Source of the DNA: Maylandia zebra
Lineage: Eukaryota > Chordata > Actinopteri > Cichliformes > Cichlidae
Direction: 5' to 3'
NCBI RefSeq assembly: GCF_041146795.1
Contig: NC_135187.1
Coordinates: 5,591,556 to 5,655,555, forward strand
Length of the DNA stretch: 64,000 bases
The notes under the pieces: generated by a model
The model's database searches: none
Seen by the model: only the letters and a program-made list of their open reading frames with translations
Told to the model about the DNA's origin: nothing
Shown here: positions 24,003 through 36,690 of the stretch, in pieces
Numbering within the stretch: the stretch's first letter is position 1
Layout of the letters: every line of letters starts with the position of its first letter
Position numbers and translations under genes: made by a program

Positions 24003-24143
24003 GAATCCTTTATTTTCTGAGGTGGACAGGATGGATTCAAACTACAAAAAGAAATCTACACTGTCATCTTGCATGTCTCTGAAGAGTAATAGATCAAAGA
24101 GCCCACCACCAGATTTAAGTTCTGGGGAAACTATGAAGGACAG
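24003..24143 (+). CDS. candidate first exon, NLR-type N-terminal repeat
   Basis: Acceptor-like TTTCTGTCATTCAAG precedes it; an ATG lies at 24031. It reads MDSNYKKKSTLSSCMSLKSN, then RSKSPPPDLSSGETMKDR. The SCMSLKSNRSK.PP.F-like pattern resembles the short N-terminal repeat exons of fish NLRC3-like (FISNA-NACHT) proteins. It ends at a strong GC donor (CAG|GCAAGT) in phase 2, matching the next candidate exon, which supplies one base. It could be an orphan NLR exon unrelated to the SAMD9L-like gene; phase agreement is suggestive only. Confidence 0.45.
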
Positions 24144-27100
24144 GCAAGTTTTTGTTTTGCTCTTCCATTCCGGGCATTCCAGGGTTCAGGTGTGGGGCAT
24201 CAAGTCAAAGGTCTTCTTGTAATCAATACAGGAATTGCACAGGTTTATCAGTCTCGGGCAACTGCTCTGTCAGCTGGTTCATTTGTACTGCCGGATGCTC
24301 ATGGTGTCACACTCTGGCTTAGAAGCAGACTGTATGAATTAAGGAGGAGGACCTAAGCACAGACAAAATGAAATGTAACTTGAGTTAACAAAAGGCAAGC
24401 CGTTTAATAAGACTGAATAAATATTACAAAATAAAGGCAAGGTGAACCAATAAGAAACTAAACACTAACCTAAACTAGAATTGAACATGAAAAAACCTGG
24501 GCATGAGTTACATGAATACGTGGGACATGAAACATGGCAGCCTGGAATCATGGCATGGAACACAACAGACAACCTGACCAGGAATGAATGGAAACACACA
24601 GACTGAAAGCACACAGGAGGTGATGAGGGGAAGTGGAGACACATGTTGATTTGAATGAACATAATGACTAAAGGGGAACAGATTTCTTTAAAAAAAAAAA
24701 AAAAAAAAAGATAAGGACAAACATAAAGCAGAGATGTGTTTCTGTTAGAGGAGTTAACTTGTGGAATAGTTATGACAGTGATTTCAAAAGGTGCAGTTCA
24801 TTTTCCTTGTTTAAAAACATGTTTAAAATTTATATAAATCATGAATAAAAACAGTAAAAATAATAATACTAAAACTACTGGTTGTTTTGCTTTGATTATG
24901 TTAATGAAATTTAATTTAATGTGGTTACTTATCTAAGGTGGAAAGTTTTGTTTGTTTGTTTGTTTTGTTTTGTTTTACTCTTTGCATCGAGCCCTATGTA
25001 TATGAGCTGCATGCTAAAAGATCTTTTGTTTAAAGGGTTGGCGTAATAAGCATATGCTTCAGCCAATACCTTTTGATTAGCCTTGTCTAGTGCTTTCTTG
25101 CTTTGTGGTAGATCTTTATTCTGTATTCACTAAGATATTTGAATGCTAATTAATAAATCAAAAATGTTACAGGGAAGAGTAAAATTAAACACACTGAACA
25201 AAGAAACTATTCAAAATAAAACAGGAAACCTAATGAGACACGGACATGAAAACACGAGCTTGATAACATAAGACAGGCAGACATGAAACACATGAATGTC
25301 GAGGGAGACTTAAACACAAGGGTGAAAACACAAGGGGAATCTAAGAAACAATGAACTATAACGGCAACCTAGGCATAATACACATGAACGTAGAGAACAC
25401 CAGTATATATTTAAACTCAAAATGCTTGGTCAAAAGACCCAGGACCATGATACATGGAGTGCAGTCAGCTTATTCAACCAGTAAGCATGAACCATGTCGG
25501 GGCCTGCCACTGTCCAAATGTTCATGCTGGAGAAAACTCTGCTCTAGGATATCTGCCACTGTGGTGGTTACTGGACCCTGTTCAGCGAGGTTGCTGTGGT
25601 CTATGGTTAGGGTTAGGGTTGCTTAAAGGAGCTTGCTTCGACATCTTTAAGAGTTCTAAACAAATGTCTGTCCTCCTCCAGAAAAGCTTAGGTATGCAAA
25701 TACGCGTTGCAACTTCTTATCTGGTGCGCGTCTTTTATTTTGACAGCGCAGGCGCACCTGCGGACCACTTATGAGCTTATATGCACTCTTGACTATTAGT
25801 ATCTTTATGAATCAGATTATTTATCATTATTGTTGCTGTTGTCAAGTGGTAGTTGGTAATTTTAAAAATGTGTTTGGCATTTCTAGAATGTCTAGAAAAT
25901 TTTACGTATGGAATAAAACAATGACATAAATCACTTTATAACTTTTTTATCATTGTTTTCTTTTCAAAGGAATACAGTTCCACCTGGAGCAACACTCACT
26001 CTTAGTGGGCAATGGGAAAAAACTGTATGTTAAAATTTTCTAATCCTAATTCTAGAAGTTTCTGTTTGGATAAAAATATTGATGTTCATTGATCTAACAT
26101 CAATTTTGCTTTTACTTTCATTTGGTGTGCAGGCAGACTGTGACCTCAGACTACCACCACTAATTGAAGACTGGACCAGAGAACATGTGAAAGATTGGCT
26201 GGTGATTACACTTAGGGTACCAAATCATGTTGCACAGAGCCTCTATGAACAAGAATTTTCAGGGGCTTGCTTGGCCTCCTTTGAAAAACAAGACTTGTTA
26301 GACTTAGGTGTTCCACCTGCTCCAGCAATACAAATCATAAAACAAGTCAAGAAGTTAAGGAAGCATTCAGAAACATTTAATTTAAGTGCAAGATTATCAG
26401 AGAGTTATTACACTGATGAATTTGTTGAAACTAAAACAGTGTCATCAGATTCGGGAATCCAAAGCGAAAGCTCTGTATTTGTTGAAGACACATTGCAGAC
26501 AGGAAGAGACAGAATAAGTTCAGTAACAGATCAGAACACAAGGGCCGATACACAGTTGCATAAGGGAAATACTGACAACACAACAGAGCTACAGAGACGA
26601 GTATGTAAAATGCGTCCCTTTGACAAAAATAATTTCTCCACATTCTACACGGAAAATTACATTTTTCCACCTGCAACCGGTCCAAGTAATCTCCTCGACC
26701 CAATCCACGAGTACCAACTTCTGCCTAATGCAACTGAAGCAGATGAAAGAGAAATCTTATGTGAATTCACAAGGGAAGTGTTTAGCTTTGCTGCAAGCTG
26801 CATGAATTCACGAACCAACGGAACTATTCATTTTGGAATCAACAACCAACAAGGACCACAACATGGTCAGGTTATTGGACACACAATCACCTCTTTCAAT
26901 AAGTATATTGAGGCATTTGAATTATCAGTGAGCAAATATTTTGAAGAACAACATGTAAACACTGCTAGAATGTGCGTCAGACCTCCTAATTTTATACAAG
27001 TTTGCTATCAAGATGGAACAACTTCAGACAAATGGGTTGTTGAGGTTGATGTAGTTCCAACATATTCAGAGACTCAGCACATTCTTTTTTATACTCAACT

Positions 27101-30100
27101 GAGTATTACTACAGCAGAAGCAAGTCAGCAATGCAAAACTGAATGCCTGTTTGTTAGGGATGGCTCAAGGTCAATCAACATTTTAGCAGACACAAACCCT
27201 CGGGTGGTTCAAGAGGACATGAAAAGCTTGACAGAGAAAGTCAAGCACTGGGCGTCAGCACGCAAGTCAGCAGAAGAAAAGGATGAGAAACTCCAACCAC
27301 AAGGCCACCAGGGTCAAAGACTAAAGCAGCTCATAACTCGTGGAAGAGATTCGTTTGATAATTCCCTGCAAGTCATTGTGGTTACTGACAAATGTCATTC
27401 AAGTCAACTGGAGCACTTGGATTTTCTAAGTGAGATGAAGTTGTTTGCTGTTCTTGAGTTTGACCCAGAATCTGATGTAAATGGAACATGTAGTTTTTAC
27501 AGAAGACACCACACAGCCAATCTGCACTACCCACGAATGTATACCACTCAAGACAGTTTGACTGCAACCATTAGAAAGCTAAACTTGTTTAAACAAACAA
27601 GCTGGATTTTCTGCAATGGAAAGATAAATGAAGATAGTGCGGCAGACAAGCCTCTCGCACCCAGTGAATGGCTTAAGAGACGCTCTGGTGATATCAGCAA
27701 CTTGATATCTATGCTTTGTAAGCCAGATTTGCTTTCCAAGGATAGACTCCTGGTGATATTTATTCTTCACTCTGCAGAAACAGACATCTCAAGCCCTCTT
27801 TTGGAGACATTCTGTGCCATCTATCGCACGCTAGAAGGAGCTGATAATACTGTGTGCATATGCAAAGATGCCAATATATTCACTGAGTGGAAAAGGCTGA
27901 TTGAGTCTCGTTGTAAGGAAGACATCACCAGTAAATGCATTTATGAATTAAGTCTGAATGAAATTTCCAGTACCATCAAAAAACTCAAGGAACCTCAAAC
28001 ACAGTCCTCCCAGAGATACTTGCCATCCACAGGCTCAAGCTCAGTCCAACTGACAAGAAAAGATGAAGAGCTTTTCACTGCTTTGGACATCTTGTGTGAA
28101 AATGAATGTGAGAACACAGAAATTGAAACAATGGATTCTTTTCAAGGGTTTAAGAAGAAAACAGAGGAAGGTTTTTACAGAGGAGGACAAGTTACATGGT
28201 GGAATTTTTACCTTTCTGAGGAGACTGGGAGTCTGCCTTTCATCAAGCGAGACAAATACAATGAACTATATGACTTGATCACACCTGTCCAAAGCTACAC
28301 ATTTTCATGTGTAGTAATAAATCTATTCCATCACCCAGGATGTGGTGGAACAACTTTAGCAATGCATGTCCTTTGGGAGCTAAGAAGAAAATTCAGATGT
28401 GCTGTTGTTAAAAACAACATGGAAAACAATAACGAAATTGCTTCCCAAGTCATGAATCTTGTGATATATGGCAAACAGGAACAGCCAGGTTATGTCCCTG
28501 TTCTTCTCTTGGTGGACAACTGGGAAGATGTAACAGACCTAAAACAGTGCATCCTGAATGTTGCCAGTAATCGAAAACAACATAACAGTCCCATGGTAAT
28601 TATACTGAACTGTGAGAGGACCCAATTTCCATATGAGAGCTCCAGAGACAGCCACTTTGAAAATGTGTTCATCACAAACAAGTTGTCAACTAAAGAGCAG
28701 AATTTGTTTTCTGGAAAACTTGAACGGCTCAAAATTGACCATGAGAAACCTGAAACTTTCTATGCCTTCATGATCATGACAAATAACTTCAGTGAGGCGT
28801 ACATTACCGATCTGGTGAGCAACACTGTTAAAGATCTTGACACTACTACCCAGCAGGGTCAATTATTGTCCTTCCTAGCTTTGCTGAACACCTATGTCAA
28901 TGGATCCTACTTGTCCTTGTCTCTGTGTGAAGAACTAGTGGGAATAAAGGATGCCCTGTACAAGCGAGAAACTCTTGATGACAAAATGAATCCCTATTCC
29001 ACACTGCTGATAACCTTCACCATTGAAGAACATGGCACATATCAAGCAGTGCGATTCTTGCACCAGATGATTGCAAGTAAGTGTCTTAAAGTTCTTAATC
29101 AAAAACATAAACTTTCTCTGTCTGAGATAACCATCAACATTTTGCACTGTGAAAGAGTTTACAAGTCATGCATGGGAAAGGATTTTCTAGTCCAAAACAT
29201 TCAGAGCATGCTCATCACACGCCACAGAAAAGAACAAGGAGATGACAAAAACACATGGTTTTCTCCTTTAATTGAAGAAATATATGTTGAGGAAGGACCT
29301 GACAAAACCAAAGAAGTCTTAGAAAGAGCCACACTGAGGTTTGACAGAAGTGCAACACTGCCGCAAGCACTGGCAAGATACTTCTACTTGAAAGAAGAAG
29401 ACTTCACATCAGCCCTGCGTTGGGCTTTGGATGCACAAAGTAAAAACCAAAATTCCTACATTGCAGATACAGTTGGACAAGTTTATAAGAGCCACCTCAA
29501 AAAGAAAATAAAAAATGATCTAACTCCTGAAGAATATGATGAATGCCTAAGATTGGGTGTCAAAGCTGTAAAAGCGTTCCAGGAGTCACAGGAACTTGCT
29601 AAAACAGATGAACAAGTAGATCCTTTTGATCTGCATAGCAGAAAGAGATCAAAATCCTACAATACATCAGGCTATATTGGAGAGACAGAAGTAATGATTA
29701 TCCTTCTTAACATCATTAAAGATCTTCCGCTCTCTGGTGTCAGTGGCAGATATAAAAGAGATAAAATGCTTCAGTTTCTCAAAGGGCACCTTGAAGAGAA
29801 AAATCTATATGATTACAGCAACACAACTACCAATGAATTTGTGGCTGTATTGGCAGAACACAAGAAATTTCTCATCTCCTTCAGGCCAAGGCTGAAGGAA
29901 ATTTTCAATTTTTTTGAGAATTATTTTACATACCTAAAGCCTAGGTCAAAGGAAAGGGAAATGACTGATGAAAGAAGTAAACGAAAAGTATCTGAGTACT
30001 TCAGAAAGTACATACAAGTCTTCAGTAGTTCAGATGAGGAGAAAGCATCCGAAAAGGCCAGAAACCCCAATCTAAGTCTCGGGCAGGAAATACTGGACCA

Positions 30101-30908
30101 GAAGTTCTACCTGGAAACAAAGCGTGCAGACACATTTGCTGGAATTTTGCAGTGCTTGACTGATAAACATGGTACTGAAATGGAGCACATTCTCAGAAAA
30201 TGGACTTTTATCTATGACAAGTCATCATCTGTCTCAGATAAAGTAAACTTCATTTTGGCAAACATAGTCTTGCAAAGCATCAAGCCATCTTCAAAGTTGG
30301 TAAAAAAATATGAAGAGCTGGTTGAACTTCTGAATGAGGAACTGCAAAAAGAGGGCACCCAATCAAATCTAACAGAACTGTACTACCTCTCCATGCTGCT
30401 CCTGTGGCCTACAAAAGACAAAAAGCTTGCAAGCTTTGCAGCATGCCAAAATATCAGCACATATATCACAGCAGCCAAGAAATCCTTTTATCGGCGCTTC
30501 TCTTACATGTTTCCAGCAAGGAGTACTATAGCTCATTTCTTTCTTGGAAAATCCAGTGGACTAAAGCGAATAGTTTCTAAAGCAAAACTTGATCAAATTC
30601 TGGACCGTGTTTCAAAACAAGACTCTTCCAGCAGTGAGAGTACTCATTCACGAAAGCATCATCATCTTTGGCAGAGTGGTGCAGCATGGAACCAGCCAGA
30701 GGTGCAGTGTGAGTTGTTAAGGATAAAAGGGAAATCAGAAAATGGTGAAATTTATGTTAACTATGGAGCCAACCTAAAAATATTGGTGCGCCCAGTTTAT
30801 TTGGGTGACATTCGAAGTGGATACAGCCAGGAGGAAGTATCCTTTTACCTTGGATTTACTATGGAAGGCCCAGTAGCCTATAATGTAAAGTATGTAAATG
30901 ACCAGTGA
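24031..30908 (+). CDS. samd9l: SAMD9/SAMD9L-like protein
   Basis: The main exon (26133-30908, after TTTGGTGTGCAG) encodes 1591 residues without a stop. In order it has a SAM domain (DWTREHVKDWLVITLRVPNH...LLDLGVPPAPAIQIIKQVKK), a Schlafen/AlbA-like block (LPNATEADEREILCEFTREV, NGTIHFGIN), a Sir2-like region, a STAND-type P-loop (HPGCGGTTLAMHVLWELR, about 28330-28385) with Walker B VPVLLLVDNWED, then helical TPR-like and C-terminal OB-like parts. This is the SAMD9/SAMD9L layout and length (human SAMD9L is about 1584 aa). In mammals these cytosolic proteins are interferon-induced, antiviral and growth-restraining. Two upstream exons fit in phase: 24031-24143 (ending AG|GCAAGT, a GC donor) and 25970-26024. 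Together they give 1647 aa. Alternatively translation starts at the ATG at 26082, in what looks like intron sequence. Confidence 0.85.
24305..25452 (-). mobile_element. solo LTR (gypsy-like), with a LINE tail inserted
   Basis: Minus-strand LTR ending GTGTGACA at 24305 and starting TATCATGG at 25452, flanked by the 5-bp duplication CATGG (24300-24304, 25453-25457). A LINE 3' end is inserted at about 24670-25165. The same LTR family flanks the large integrase transposon (44.8 kb and 55.2-55.4 kb). It lies in the proposed first intron of the SAMD9L-like gene. Confidence 0.65.
24670..25165 (+). mobile_element. LINE 3' end, C-terminus of ORF2
   Basis: Reads MCVSVRGVNLWNSYDSDFKR, then CSSFSLFKNMFKIYINHE and a stop, the conserved C-terminal tail (VRG..LWNSL..) of jockey/L2/Rex-group LINE ORF2 proteins. 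An AT-rich 3' untranslated region follows. It is inserted in the solo LTR. Confidence 0.5.
25970..26024 (+). CDS. candidate small second exon of the SAMD9L-like gene
   Basis: 55 nt between a good acceptor (GTTTTCTTTTCAAAG) and an ACT|GTATGT donor, open in the phase that links both neighbours: one base completes the Arg codon from the first exon, then NTVPPGATLTLSGQWEKT, then ADCDLRLPP in the main exon. The intron to the main exon is only 108 nt. Confidence 0.45.
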
Positions 30909-32600
30909 ATGTAAAAACAAAATGTGCTATGGAATACTGTTTCCTTGTCTGGCAACAGAACAAGTGACATGGGAAGACAATCCAAGAGAAGAGGTTCAGT
31001 AGAGAGAAAAAAATGGCTACAATAATGAAATAAAGTATTTATGATACTGCAAAATTAGTCTAAGATAAAAATTATTATTTGATAGCCTAGGTAAAACCAG
31101 AAATACAATTAACAAAATATACAGTCCTTTTATTCTAAATACTACTGTCACGTTTAGACAAGGGAAGAAATGGTAAAAACAGTGCTTTTTAAGCACCCAA
31201 TGAATCATGAGTGTGTCTTGTTCACAGAAATTAAAACCGCCATTTTTGAAACCCAGCATTGGGGGAAATGGCTACAAAAAAACAACACGATGTTCCCTTG
31301 AGTCTGATGAAAAGCTACAGACTGAGCAGCAGGTATATTCTTACCTCAATGTCCAACCTATTTATTATCTATCGTGTTGCATATTAATTATGGTGTGGGA
31401 AGCACAGACAGGTTGCTATGATGACAACCACACATTAGGTACTGGCTATCCGTGGCGGGTCAATCTGAGTAGGTACCAATTGGAAAGGCTGGCTCTTTAA
31501 AAAGTGATTAAACTTTTTTTGTACCTAAAATTGATAAGCTTTCTTAATATAAATTCAATAAAGTGTGATGTAGATTATCAAAAAATGTGGTCAGTTTCAT
31601 CAATGTTCCATGTGTTTCTTTTATGAGCTATAACTATCGAAATTGTGTTCTAATGACATCTTGCTGGTATGAATAACAACAAAAATTGTCATATTTGGCA
31701 AATATTTAAATTTCAGCTTTAGCCTACAAAGAAAAAAAATGCAATTTATAGGATTATTTTATTGTGTCTGGTGGATGGATGATGGACATTGTTTTAAAGT
31801 TGTAAATGTTTTTCTTTTGACATATTTTTTTTGTAGAACCTTGAAGCTTGAAATGTTTTATTCTACAATGTATAACTGACTAAAGGTATGAAGCTGACAA
31901 ACAAACAGGGAAGGAAACCACTCTAACCTTTCTCACTCTTTCTTGAATTACACTCCTGATTGGGAAAGTGTCTAGACAGCTGTGCTAGGAGCACTCTGTG
32001 AACATTAAAACACGCATGTCAAATTCTACAGAAAAAGAGCAAAATATACCAAATCCATCAACGTGTGATGGATGGAAATATGCACAGAAGTGTTGAGCCA
32101 AAGACACCAAGTGTGAAAAATTGAGAATAGAAAAAAACAATCTACTACTTTACAACAGCATTGTGTTTAATTTTTTTTTACATGGAGTGAATGCATTTTG
32201 GTGTACTTGGGTCATCTGTTAAATGTACGTATGTGTCGGAATAAGACTTCAAAAAGCAAAGGGGATGGGATTCTATGGCATGTGGCATATGTATAAGGTG
32301 ACACATGTAATTTGCATTACTGTAATGTAAACTTGGACTAATGACATGTATTTTTTTTACTGAATGAGATGAGTTTGATGATTAAAAGCTTTAGCATTAG
32401 CAAAAGCATACTTAATTGTGGCCTTTTCTTCTTATGTCAACCCCCCCCCCCCCCCCCCCCCAAAAAACAGCAAAAAACAATAAACAAGTAAAGAAAATGC
32501 CTTCAGAGATCACTACTTTTCTTTTTAATTTCATAGGTCAATGTTTCTTGAATGGAAATATGGGAAATATGTGCATCTACGATACACTACCATAAACATA
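30909..32600 (+). other. SAMD9L-like 3' untranslated region and intergenic DNA
   Basis: AATAAA signals occur at about 31029 and at 31557 (TTCAATAAAGTGTG), the second being the likelier 3' end. Beyond this lie AT-rich DNA and a poly-C tract (32441-32461); no further gene seen. Confidence 0.5.
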
Positions 32601-32615
32601 ATACTACAGTGTATT

Positions 32616-33247
32616 TGTCATGATCTGGGTGAGTCTGAGTAATTTTCCACAGCATCGGCTCTCCTCCCCTTGGTGGAGCCCTCCTTGCTCCTCCCTGCTC
32701 CTCACCTGTTGGCAATTACTCCAGTAGTATTCATGACCAGCGCTCACAATGAACCTGTGCCAGATTGTCTGCTTACTATAGTCAGTTCTCTGCCTCACAT
32801 TTGTGTCTTGTGTTCCTCAGCATGTTTTGCTTAACCCTCTTTTCCTGTCCTCTACTCGGCACCTGATACATCTTTCAGCTCTTGCCATAGTCACGCCTCA
32901 GGATTCTGGTTTGCTGCTGCTGGTAAAACTCACTCTCGCTAACTGCCATCCTCACCTGCCTGCCTCCCTGCGCACCCACATTGCATTCTGTACTCACCCG
33001 TATCTAGTTCGCCTCCTCCTCCAGCTAATCTCCACCTGCAGCCACTGTTCCTGTCCGCTATAGATTCCATCGCCCCATTCCTGGCCCTGCTATTCCTTTG
33101 AACTGACTCAGCTTGTATTCTGGCCTTTCTCATAATATGTTGTCTTACTCGCTGTTGCATTTAGTTGTAGTTCAGCTTTCTCTGTCAAAGACTTGTAAAA
33201 TAAATTTCTGTTTAAGTCACTCAGCATCCGGTTTTTGGTCCCTGGCA
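32616..33247 (+). mobile_element. solo LTR (gypsy-like)
   Basis: Starts TGTCATGATC and ends CCCTGGCA, flanked by the 5-bp duplication GTATT (32611-32615, 33248-33252). An AATAAA signal lies near 33199. Its start resembles the other solo LTRs in the window. 632 bp, no internal region. Confidence 0.75.
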
Positions 33248-33529
33248 GTATTAAACTGTTTGAAGTACTTCCACAAACAATGTCATACCCCAACCATACC
33301 CATCTTTTTCTTTTTGTGGCTTTCATCAAAAACTCTGCCCCTGGTGGACAATGTGTTGCCAAAAGTGATTTTAGGAGAAAACCAATTTTACATGCATGCA
33401 TAAATGTTAAAGTAACACTTTTAACAGATTTGACTGTACATGTATCAACTCTTGTAAAATTCATGATTGCTTTGAGGTGACTAAATTGAAGTTAACTTAA
33501 ATGTTGAAGTTAACTACAACAAGACAGCT

Positions 33530-33960
33530 CCTTGGAAAACCAGTTTCAGCCCTGATCAGATTTTCACACTGTTAGACCTCTGTCTTACCACCACATATTT
33601 TAAATACAATGAGGGTTTCTACAGAGAAAAAACATGATTGTGCCATGGGTTCCCCAGTGTCACCCATTGTAGCCAACCTTTACATGGAGGAATTGGAAAG
33701 AAAGGCTTGTGGCTGTTTTAAAGGGACAGCACTTTACTGGTCACTGGTACAGATACGTGGATGACACCTGGGTCAAAATCAAAACCCAAGAAGTAGAATC
33801 CTTCACTGGTCATATCAACTCAGTGGATAGAAACATAAACAGTTTGCCATTTCTCGACTGTGCCGTGTTCACTAAGGAGAATGGAATCCTCACCATTGAA
33901 ATTTACCAGAAGGGGGCCTTCACAGAAAAGGTAAGAGAGTGATGGAAAAGGTAATTGACA
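33530..33960 (+). mobile_element. Penelope-like element fragment (reverse transcriptase)
   Basis: In broken frames it shows CAMGSPVSPIVANLYMEELE and HWYRYVDDTWVKIKTQEVES, then LPFLDCAV. The YVDD active site with DTWVK and the MGSPVSPIVANL block are typical of Penelope-like reverse transcriptases. Short, multiply broken fragment; the GIY-YIG endonuclease is not seen. Confidence 0.65.
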
Positions 33961-34469
33961 GAAAATGCTTTAGGTGACATCACATGCTGGAGACTTGTCA
34001 GGGGGAAAAAAGTCAATGGTAGGTCCGAAATGAACAAATATTTTCTGAGCTTCAGGTCATACCATGTAATTGTTGAAAATCTAACCATATCTGCTTAATA
34101 ATGTCCACCGCCCTGGAGGACAGTGGGGAGAATTTAGATGCTCTCCATATCCTCGAAGCACCGGTCGATGTAATCTTGAAGAAGGCCATTACTTACAATG
34201 TTAATTACAATGTTCTCTTTTTCTGTTCAAGTCTTCTCTTTCATCCCTCCCACTTGCCTTTTTTACAGGTCTCTTCCTTCTCCCTTCCTTCACTGCACGG
34301 ATCACCTGTTCTTTTACGCAGCCACACACAACACCCTCAAACGTTACACATCTGTACAGTACGATCAGTGTCAGTGTACAAAAGTCAGTACCTTATCATC
34401 TTCATCATTCATAGTTCAGGAGGTCAAGTCCGTCTCTCTTAAAGTGACATCCTCCATTACAGTCAGCAT

Positions 34470-34870
34470 ATCCACTGCAGCCTCACAGAGCATGCGGACA
34501 TATCGGACATATATCGATCACACTTACTCCCGTCTGAATTATTTCCTAGTCAGCAGCTCGCTGCTGAATGGCATTTCAGACACTGAGATACACCCTATAG
34601 CTGTCAGCAATCACACTGTGAGCACATAAAAAGATCACTCTGCCAAGTAAAAATTTGACATTTAATCTCTAAGCAATGATGTATTAAGATTTTTTTAAAT
34701 ATTTTAAAAAAGAGTTGGCTTTATATTTCAGCTTTATGACCAGATTGGAACATCAGCATCTGTTCGCTGGGAAGCAGGGAAAGCTGTGATGAGAGGTCAA
34801 ATCATTTCATTCTCAACAGATAAAAAGAAAAGAGAAACCAAACGCATTCAGGTATTAGAATAAATAATCC
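34470..34870 (+). mobile_element. Tx1/L1-type LINE fragment (ORF2 endonuclease end)
   Basis: Reads IDHTYSRLNYFLVSSSLLNG, then ISDTEIHPIAVSNH, followed in another frame by WEAGKAVMRGQIISFSTDKK. This is the end of the endonuclease domain and the following linker of L1/Tx1 ORF2. It is broken by a frame change and stops. Confidence 0.6.
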
Positions 34871-36102
34871 AATCGTTAGAGGATGACTATGTGTTTACCC
34901 AGGAACAGGAAATACTGAATAAAATACTAAAAAGTAGAATATAATGAAATTATTAATTAAAAAAAACCCTCAATACTTAGTACAAAGACTTTGCTTGCAA
35001 ACTTTTGAACACCATAAAAAAAATGTGGTCAATTTCTAGCTAACCAGGTAAAAATTAAGAAAGAAATGATTATAGGTGCATTTAACGAGTTATCCGGGAA
35101 CACAGCGCGGTCCCTTGAAAGTGTTGGCAGCATCAAGCAAATCTAACGGTCATCTACGAATCTAATTCACGGGTCATATCAGCGTTCTTCCACAGAAAAT
35201 GATCTTTATTACTGTCAACTATTCCAGAGACGTCAAAATCTATAATATAGAGCACAGGTATAAAAATATAGCAGTCAAACAAACACTATTATAAAAAGGA
35301 TGAAAGCTGAATGCTTCAGTTTGTTGCAAAGTGGAATCAAAGTGATTGGTTGATCAGGTGTTCATGATGCGTGTTCTGTGTTATCTGCAGCGTAAAAGAC
35401 TCAGCAGCATATTAGAATCAAATAGCTATAATAACATTAATAAATCATGAAAATAATACACGCGTGTTTTTGTAACAATGCGACAAACTGTCTTCATTCA
35501 GTCAAGTGAGTGTCACGCTGCTCATATAAAACATACTCTAATGTAAAACTAATCACACAGCTCATGAGGCTTTTTTTTAGTTTCAGAGACTTGAGGGATA
35601 TTTCCCAAAGTCTGGCCTGCATTGGCCCGTCCACTCATTGTCTGTGGTTACCATGGTTACTGCAGAAGCTGCTATGGATTAAACATTTGTCCCTTAGATA
35701 ACTCACCAGTGACATGAAAGTTTGTTTTTCCATTTCAAAAGAAATAACTGGATAACTTATATCCAAGTATAAGTATCAGACTTCACGGGCTATGTCCTCG
35801 GAAATCTAGACTCGTGTGGATTTTCCAAGGACAAACTGGTAAGAAGTGCACACCACTATACTGAAATAAAAAAGTTATTACTAAAGTACACATGCTATAT
35901 TATAAACTATGATATTAAAGTGGAGGTTTAGTTATAAAGGACACCTTCCTGCTTTTAGTCTTATTCATGAGCAGTATTTGGAATTCAAAAATGATTTTAC
36001 AAATGCAGATTTTTTCTACACTTCATTATTTAAGCACAGAATTCTTTATTTCGATGCGCGTGGCTCTTGTGGTCCTCCATATCTAACAACCAGGGGTCTG
36101 CA
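34871..36102. other. AT-rich unassigned DNA
   Basis: No supported gene. The words AACGAGTTATCCGGG (35094) and AACTGGATAACTTAT (35744) are inverted relative to each other and might mark a 660-bp non-autonomous element. I could not confirm a target duplication. Confidence 0.35.
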
Positions 36103-36690
36103 CTAGTGATGTGCGATATCACTGATTTTCTTTACGATCCGATACCAAGTAATATTCAGGGTGGTATCGACGATACTGATCCGATACCGATACTTTGTAC
36201 AAAAACATATTTTATTTATTGTATCTCAAATTATAGCATCATAATGATTACAGGACATCAGATTACTTGTTCTTATCACTTAATAATGTAAGGTTCATCA
36301 TATAGAAAAAAAAAAGCTGAAGTTGTGCCTATTTGAACACCTTGCCTGCCTGCAGCACTAAAGGACTCCGTTAGAGACGTCTGTCTCGCCCTAGCAGCAC
36401 CTGTCCTTCTCTTCAGTTCGTCTCAACATAAGCTCGTCATATTCTGTGATATGATTTACTCTGACGTGTTTGACAAGGTTAGTGATGTTGCCACAACCAT
36501 ACATGCCAACCCTCCCGATTTTTCCGGGAGAATACCGAATTTCAGTGCCCTCCCGAAAATCTCCCGGACCACCATTCTCCCGAATTTCTCCCGATTTTCC
36601 AGGACAACAAAATTGAAAAACCATATTGCAGAATTCATACCGCGGCCCAGCCAATTCCAGTTTCCAACAATGGCGGCAGCTACTTAGTTT
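36103..36690 (-). mobile_element. hAT relic with a BED zinc-finger piece
   Basis: The left end is TAGTGATGTGCGATATCACT at 36104, hAT-like. On the minus strand a BED-finger C-terminal piece is readable (CGNITNLVKHVRVNHITEYD, then ELMLRRTEEKDRC). Interleaved is a repeat of the type CATGCCAACCCTCCCGATTT with several CTCCCGAA words (36505-36620), also found in fish hAT elements. No complete transposase. Confidence 0.5.

Noticed and set aside
25603-25620. Interstitial telomeric repeat (GGTTAG units)
   Set aside because: Only two to three units, which can occur by chance.
26079-26132. Signal peptide at the start of the SAMD9L-like ORF (FIDLTSILLLLSFGVQA)
   Set aside because: These bases end in a polypyrimidine tract and CAG, so they look like intron; SAMD9-type proteins are cytosolic.
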